Part shown: piece after piece, positions 59,302 through 64,000 of the stretch
Numbering within the stretch: the stretch's first letter is position 1
Layout of the letters: each line of letters starts with the position of its first letter
Source of the DNA: Methylosinus sp. C49
Lineage (GTDB): Bacteria; Pseudomonadota; Alphaproteobacteria; Rhizobiales; Beijerinckiaceae
NCBI RefSeq assembly: GCF_009936375.1
Contig: NZ_AP022332.1
Coordinates: 2,450,501 to 2,514,500, forward strand
Direction: 5' to 3'
DNA length: 64,000 nt
Translations under genes and position numbers: made by a program
Notes under the pieces: model-generated
What the model was told of the DNA's origin: nothing
What the model saw: only the letters and a program-made list of their open reading frames with translations
The model's database searches: none

Positions 59302-59616
59302 TCACCAGCGGTTCGGAACGCAGCGGCCCCATTGATTGGGATGCGTGCCAGGGCCGCAACGGAAGCCCGGGCGCGGGCCATAGGCCGGGGGATGGTATCC
59401 CGGACGCGGACCATAGACGGGCGGCGGCGGACGACGATGCGGCACGCAGCGGCCCCACGGATCGGCGTGCCAGCCAGGACCGCAGCGCCAGCCGGCTTCC
59501 TGCGTCAGCGGGGCGGCGGCGGCCTCGGTCAGCGGCGCGAGCGGCATGGCCATGGCGGCCGGCGCGGCGACGCCGGCGAGCGCCAGAATGGCGACGAAAG
59601 CGAGCTTCAGCTTCAT
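59302..59616 (-). CDS. GCG-CRPN repeat protein
   Basis: A 104-residue exported protein. Signal peptide about residues 1-23 (MKLKLAFVAILALAGVAAPAA). The mature part has two copies of the motif RCGPGxH-x4-WGRCVPxR (near residues 44-61 and 85-103), separated by a Pro/Tyr-rich linker PPPPVYGPRPGYHPPAYGPRP. The Gly-Cys-Gly/Cys-Arg-Pro-Asn pattern is a recognised small domain of alphaproteobacterial envelope proteins with unknown function; four cysteines could form disulfides. The ATG at 59616 gives a proper signal; the longer open frame upstream does not. Confidence 0.78.
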   Translation of the reverse strand: MKLKLAFVAILALAGVAAPAAMAMPLAPLTEAAAAPLTQEAGWRCGPGWHADPWGRCVPHRRPPPPVYGPRPGYHPPAYGPRPGFRCGPGTHPNQWGRCVPNRW

Positions 59617-59790
59617 TTGTCTCCTCCTATTGGATTGCGAAGCGAGGACGCGAGCATCGGCCAAAGCCAGTGAACCAGTCGTGAACGAATCGTAGAATGC
59701 GCGCGTTAACGCTTCGTTCATCGCAATGCTAAGGCTTTGTTCAGCTCCGCGAGGCAAGCTGGAGCCTCGTCATTCTAGCGGAGCTCGCAG

Positions 59791-61014
59791 ATGAGGTCGA
59801 ATTTCACGCCGTTCACGCGCCTTTCGGCTGGCGGCCTGATGCTGGCGGCCGCGGCCGCCGATATCGGATGCGCGGCCGCCGAGCCGCGCCGCTCGCACGC
59901 GCGCCCTGCGCCCGAAGCCGTGCGAATCGAGGAACTGGGCGCTCCCAGCGGCAAAGGCTATGACGACATCATCGTGAATCTCGCGCCGCTCGTCGCGGCG
60001 AAGCCCGGGAAAGAGGCGCGTCCGGCCGAACGGCCCGCGGCTCCCGCTCTCGCCGTCGAGGCGCCCAAGATCGCTGTCGCGGCTCCGGCCGAATCGGCGA
60101 AGCCGACGCCTGCCGTCCCGGTCTTCCTGCGCGAACCGCTGCCGACCTTCGAGAATGCGCCGATCGCCGATTTCGCCGAGGCGCCGGAGCAGGCTGTCGT
60201 CGCAACGTCGGCCGAGCCGGCTCCGATCGCGCCGCCCCAGGCCGAGAGCGCTCCGCAGGCGGCCGCGCCGGCTGCTCAGATCGCGTCGCCTGCCGCGCCA
60301 GAGGCCGCCGCTGTCGAGGCGAAGGCGGAGGCCCCGGCCGAGCGAGCCGTCACGCCCGAGGCCGAAGCCGACGCGCCGAAGGAGGCGCCGGCGGCGGAAG
60401 CCTCTCCGGCTCCGAGCGCGGAGGCTATGCCGCCAGCGCAGGAGGAAGGTGAATCGCCGATGGCTCTCTGGCAGGCGCTGGTCGCCGCTGTCGCGCTCGG
60501 CGGCCTGCTCGTGACGAAATATCTGCGGCGCGGTCCCGCCGTCGCCAAGGCGGCCGAGCCCCTCGCCTCGAAAGCCGCCGTCCCGCAGGAGGGCGAAGCG
60601 GCGCCGGCGGGCCGTTTGGCCGTTGCGCTCGTCGCCGCGCACGCGAAATTCGAGCCGATCCTCGCCAAATTCGCCGCGCTGCGCGGCAAGAAGGCTGCGG
60701 AAGTCGCGCCACAGACAGAAGCTGCGCCGCAGGAAGCGCCCAAAAAGGCCAAAAAGCCGAAGACGATGGATTGGGCCGAGGTCGCGACCGCTCTGCGCGC
60801 TCGTTTCGCCGGAGGCGGCAAGACCGCGCGAGAACCGGCGGCGGCGCAGTCCAATCGCGTGATCGCCCTGGTCGATTCGGAGGCGCGGGGACGGACGGCC
60901 GACTCCTGGGATTCGAGCGAGGATGACGGGCTGGAACTGCTGGAGCCCGGCGACGCCAGCGCGCGGACGATCGTCATGAACGCGCGACGCAGGCTGCGCT
61001 CGGCGCAGAGCTGA
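59791..61014 (+). CDS. Ala/Pro/Glu-rich protein of unknown function
   Basis: A 407-residue protein whose first 28 residues may be a signal or weak anchor (LSAGGLMLAAAAADIGC). Residues about 40-225 are low-complexity Ala/Pro/Glu-rich (for example EAPAERAVTPEAEADAPKEA). One hydrophobic helix MALWQALVAAVALGGLLVTKYL lies near 226-247, then a basic cytoplasmic-like half ending DDGLELLEPGDASARTIVMNA. Disordered linker proteins of this shape often anchor at the cell envelope. No family recognised. A minus-strand frame of similar length overlaps it but encodes Arg/Gly-rich shadow sequence. Confidence 0.6.
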   Translation: MRSNFTPFTRLSAGGLMLAAAAADIGCAAAEPRRSHARPAPEAVRIEELGAPSGKGYDDIIVNLAPLVAAKPGKEARPAERPAAPALAVEAPKIAVAAPAESAKPTPAVPVFLREPLPTFENAPIADFAEAPEQAVVATSAEPAPIAPPQAESAPQAAAPAAQIASPAAPEAAAVEAKAEAPAERAVTPEAEADAPKEAPAAEASPAPSAEAMPPAQEEGESPMALWQALVAAVALGGLLVTKYLRRGPAVAKAAEPLASKAAVPQEGEAAPAGRLAVALVAAHAKFEPILAKFAALRGKKAAEVAPQTEAAPQEAPKKAKKPKTMDWAEVATALRARFAGGGKTAREPAAAQSNRVIALVDSEARGRTADSWDSSEDDGLELLEPGDASARTIVMNARRRLRSAQS

Positions 61015-61387
61015 CGCCAGAATCCGAAAATGAATCGAAAGAGATTTGAAGAGCTTTTCTAAACCCGTGTTTCTTCGAGCAGAACTGCGGCGCGGCGCGC
61101 CGGGGCGAACTGGCGTCGCCGCCGAGAATCGCCTATAGAAAAATGGCGGTTTCGAGCGTCGTCGACGGCTGCCGCCAGGGCCGCCTCGGCGCGCTTCGCT
61201 CGAAACGTCCTGCGAGCGCGATCTCCACGTCCCGCCGCTCTCCCGAGTGGCGGACTCTGCAGCCGCCTCGCCTTTGTCGGCGAGACGGGACGACGACGAG
61301 AAGCGCTCTTTCCCAGAGCCGGCGCGACTTTGCCGCGGCAGGATTTCGCCGCGGAGCGCGGGACGATCGAAGCGGATTGGCGAGCCA
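61015..61387. other. Gene-free stretch of 373 bp upstream of gyrA
   Basis: The first 60 bp are AT-rich (around 61020-61070: TTTGAAGAGCTTTTCTAAACC), followed by GC-rich sequence with no coding frame of interest. The region should carry the gyrA promoter. Possible hexamers are too imperfect to mark. Confidence 0.4.
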
Positions 61388-64000
61388 TTGGCCGAGAACG
61401 ACACAGACGACACGCAGCCTCCGACGCCCGGCTCAGACATTCGCCCGGTCTCGATCGCCGACGAGATGAAGCGCAGCTATCTCGATTACGCGATGAGCGT
61501 GATCGTGAGCCGCGCGCTGCCCGATGTGCGCGACGGGCTGAAGCCCGTGCATCGCCGCATCATGTTCTCCATGCACGAGAACGGCCATACGCCCGATAAG
61601 CCCTATGTAAAATCGGCGCGCATCGTCGGCGACGTCATGGGTAAATATCACCCGCACGGCGACGCCGCGATCTATGACGCGCTGGTGCGCATGGCGCAGC
61701 CCTTTTCCATGCGGCTGCCGCTCATCGATGGCCAGGGCAATTTCGGCTCTGTCGACAACGACCCGCCCGCGGCCATGCGCTACACCGAGTCGCGCCTCGC
61801 CAAGCCGGCTTTGGCCCTGCTCGAGGATATCGACGAAGGCACGGTCGACTTCAAGCCCAACTATGACGACAAGGAGATGGAGCCGACGGTTCTCCCGGCG
61901 CGCTTCCCCAATCTCCTCGTCAATGGCGCGGGCGGCATCGCCGTCGGCATGGCCACCAATATTCCGCCGCATAATCTCGGCGAGGTGATCGACGCCGCCA
62001 TAGCGCTGATCGACCGGCCCGACATGGGCGTCGCCGAGCTGATGGAGATCGTGCCCGGCCCGGACTTCCCCACAGCGGCGACAATTCTCGGCCGCGGCGG
62101 CATTCGCAACGCATATACGACCGGGCGCGGCTCGATCATCATGCGCGCCAAGGCCGATTTCGAGACGCTCCGCAAGGAGCGTGAGGCGATCATCTTCACC
62201 GAGATTCCCTATCAGGTGAACAAGGCCGCGCTGATCGAGCGCATCGCCGAGCTCGTCCGCGAGAAGAAGATCGAAGGGATTTCGGATCTCCGCGACGAAT
62301 CCGATCGCCAAGGCATGCGCATCGTCGTCGAGCTGAAGCGCGACGCGGTGGCGGATGTGGTGCTGAACCAGCTCTGGCGCCATACGGCTCTGCAATCGAG
62401 CTTCCCGGTCAATATGATCGCGCTCAATGGCGGCCGGCCCGAGCTGTTGACGCTGAAGGACGTTCTCGTCGCCTTCGTGGATTTCCGCGAGAGCGTCGTC
62501 ACGCGGCGCACCAAATTCCGCCTCGCCAAGGCGCGCGACGCCGCGCATCTGCAGGTCGGCCTCGCCATCGCCGTCGCCAATATCGACGAGGTCATTCGCC
62601 TCATCCGCACGTCTGCCGACGCCGCCGCCGCGCGCGAGGCGCTGATGGAGCGCGCCTGGCCGGCCAAGGATATGGCGCCGCTGGTCGCGCTGATCGCCGA
62701 TCCGCGCCATGTGCTCGCCGAGGACGGAACCATTCGCCTCTCCGAGGCGCAGGCGCGCGCTATTCTCGAGCTGCGCCTGCAGCGCCTCACCGCGCTCGGC
62801 CGCGAGGAGATCGCCGAAGCGCTGAACAAGCTCGCCGCCGAGATCGCCGAATATCTCGAGATTCTGCGCTCGCGCGAAAAGCTGTTCGGAATCGTCAAGG
62901 ACGAGATGATCGCGGTCAAGGAGGCCTATGCGACGCCTCGCCGGACGCAGATCGTCGATGGCGATGGCGATGTGGAGGACGAGGACCTTATCGCCAGAGA
63001 GGATATGGTCGTCACCGTCTCGCACGCCGGCTACATCAAGCGCGTGCCGCTCTCCACCTATCGCGCGCAAAGGCGCGGCGGCAAGGGCCGCTCCGGCATG
63101 CAGACGAAGGAAGAAGATTTCGTCCAGCGCCTCTTCGTCGCCTCGACGCATACGCCGGTGCTGTTCTTCTCCTCGCTCGGCAGGGCTTACAAGGAAAAGG
63201 TCTGGCGTCTGCCTTTGGCGGCGCCGCAGGCGCGCGGCAAAGCGCTGGTCAACATGCTGCCGCTCGAGCAGGACGAGCGCATCACCACCATCATGCCTTT
63301 GCCCGAGGACGAATCGAGCTGGGCGACGCTCGACGCCATTTTCGCGACGACGGGCGGCACGGTGCGCCGCAACAAGCTCTCGGACTTCTCCGATGTGCGG
63401 CGCTCCGGCATCATCGCCATGAAGCTCGACGAAGGCGAGGCCATCGTCGATGTCGCCACAGCGGCGGAGCAGGAGGATATTCTGCTGACGACGCGCGAGG
63501 GGCAGTGCATCCGCTTCCCCGTCAGCGACGTGCGCGTGTTCCAGGGCCGCACCTCCATGGGCGTGCGCGGCATAGCGCTCGCTGGCGACGATCGCGTGAT
63601 CTCAATGTCGATCCTGCGGCATTTCGAGGCCGTCGGCGACGAGCGCGCCGCCTATCTCAAGCGCGCCGCCGCGCAGCGCCGCAACGCCGGAGCGGAAGGC
63701 GTGGAGGAGGGCGCGGCGGAGACCGAGGAGGCTTCGACCGCGATCGAGCTGACAGAGGCGCGCTATCGCGAGATGGAGCAGGCCGAGCAGATCATCCTGA
63801 CCGTCTCCGAGAACGGCTACGGCAAGCGCTCTTCGTCCTTCGAATATCGCATCACCGGACGTGGCGGCAAAGGTATCGCCGCCATGGCGGTGAACGCCCG
63901 CAACGGCAAGCTCGTCGCCTCCTTCCCCGTGGGCCGCGGCGATGAGATCATGCTGGTGACGGATGGCGGCCAGCTCATCCGCTGCCCGGTCGAGGGCATA
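61388..64000 (+). CDS. gyrA: DNA gyrase subunit A, 3' end outside window
   Basis: The frame from a TTG at 61388 runs 871 codons to the right edge without a stop. The breakage-reunion domain has [20 protein letters not shown], the quinolone-determining region [19 protein letters not shown], and the catalytic tyrosine in AMRYTESRL (Tyr132). The C-terminal beta-pinwheel contains the GyrA box QRRGGKG and further blades [19 protein letters not shown] and [13 protein letters not shown]. Position 93 (83 in E. coli numbering) is Ala and position 97 is Asp. The start is uncertain: an internal ATG at 61466 would be too short, as the family begins about 20-25 residues earlier. Confidence 0.95.
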   Translation, partial: MAENDTDDTQPPTPGSDIRPVSIADEMKRSYLDYAMSVIVSRALPDVRDGLKPVHRRIMFSMHENGHTPDKPYVKSARIVGDVMGKYHPHGDAAIYDALVRMAQPFSMRLPLIDGQGNFGSVDNDPPAAMRYTESRLAKPALALLEDIDEGTVDFKPNYDDKEMEPTVLPARFPNLLVNGAGGIAVGMATNIPPHNLGEVIDAAIALIDRPDMGVAELMEIVPGPDFPTAATILGRGGIRNAYTTGRGSIIMRAKADFETLRKEREAIIFTEIPYQVNKAALIERIAELVREKKIEGISDLRDESDRQGMRIVVELKRDAVADVVLNQLWRHTALQSSFPVNMIALNGGRPELLTLKDVLVAFVDFRESVVTRRTKFRLAKARDAAHLQVGLAIAVANIDEVIRLIRTSADAAAAREALMERAWPAKDMAPLVALIADPRHVLAEDGTIRLSEAQARAILELRLQRLTALGREEIAEALNKLAAEIAEYLEILRSREKLFGIVKDEMIAVKEAYATPRRTQIVDGDGDVEDEDLIAREDMVVTVSHAGYIKRVPLSTYRAQRRGGKGRSGMQTKEEDFVQRLFVASTHTPVLFFSSLGRAYKEKVWRLPLAAPQARGKALVNMLPLEQDERITTIMPLPEDESSWATLDAIFATTGGTVRRNKLSDFSDVRRSGIIAMKLDEGEAIVDVATAAEQEDILLTTREGQCIRFPVSDVRVFQGRTSMGVRGIALAGDDRVISMSILRHFEAVGDERAAYLKRAAAQRRNAGAEGVEEGAAETEEASTAIELTEARYREMEQAEQIILTVSENGYGKRSSSFEYRITGRGGKGIAAMAVNARNGKLVASFPVGRGDEIMLVTDGGQLIRCPVEGI

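Noticed and set aside
59770-61440. Minus-strand frame of 556 codons overlapping the Ala/Pro-rich gene
   Set aside because: The sequence is Arg/Gly/Leu-rich shadow with no domain, and it also overlaps the region upstream of gyrA.

Overview
The window is high-GC DNA from an alphaproteobacterium, most likely a type II methanotroph of the Methylosinus/Methylocystis group. The strongest clue is a Tat-exported copper storage protein (csp1, 36.4-36.9 kb) with 13 cysteines in its mature part, a family best known from Methylosinus. A MucR/Ros regulator, an Omp25-type outer-membrane protein, GCG-CRPN and DUF465 proteins and the alphaproteobacterial suf gene order agree with this. I saw no phage, insertion sequence, CRISPR array or rRNA. 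Three tRNA genes are present (Glu-UUC, Val-GAC, Cys-GCA).

Layout. 0-3.4 kb: partial ABC-F gene, tRNA-Glu, a glycine-zipper lipoprotein and a lone family-2 glycosyltransferase. 3.6-7.2 kb: a probable metal (copper?) module of a HupE/UreJ-like membrane protein, a CopC-domain protein, an unknown 189-residue protein and a PepSY membrane protein. 7.4-10.7 kb: small proteins, SelO and tRNA-Val. 10.9-33.5 kb: a large exopolysaccharide locus. It has MucR, a Wzc-like protein with a degenerate P-loop, a PPP-type phosphatase, the initiating sugar-phosphate transferase, and a tightly overlapping minus-strand operon of about 17.5 kb. That operon runs Wza-like lipoprotein, beta-barrel, O-antigen ligase-like protein, intact Wzc-like kinase, unknown protein, Wzm, Wzt, three glycosyltransferases, a fourth glycosyltransferase, a Wzy-like polymerase and three more glycosyltransferases. 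33.7-36.3 kb: three TadE/TadG-like pilus genes without the rest of a Tad system. 36.4-41.8 kb: csp1, small unknown genes, DAHP synthase preceded by an aromatic-codon leader peptide and attenuator, tpiA, ndk and a GST-like gene. 42-44.3 kb: purM-purN and a CPCC protein. 44.3-51.7 kb: the suf iron-sulfur operon with two cysteine desulfurases. 51.8-64 kb: acyltransferase, alpha/beta hydrolase, Omp25-like protein, TlpA-like thioredoxin, anmK, nhaA, several unknown proteins, tRNA-Cys and a 3'-truncated gyrA.

How it fits together. The polysaccharide genes form one pathway: lipid-linked initiation, sugar addition, polymerisation, ABC export and outer-membrane passage. The mix is unusual, because Wzy/Wza/Wzc components occur beside a Wzm/Wzt exporter and no Wzx flippase is seen. 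Two copper-related loci (3.6-7.2 kb and csp1) fit an organism that depends on copper for particulate methane monooxygenase, though no methane oxidation gene is in the window. The clearest regulatory device is a transcription attenuator upstream of the DAHP synthase gene. Its leader peptide holds a Tyr-Tyr-Trp-Tyr-Phe-Ser-Tyr run, and mutually exclusive terminator and antiterminator pairings can be drawn by eye.
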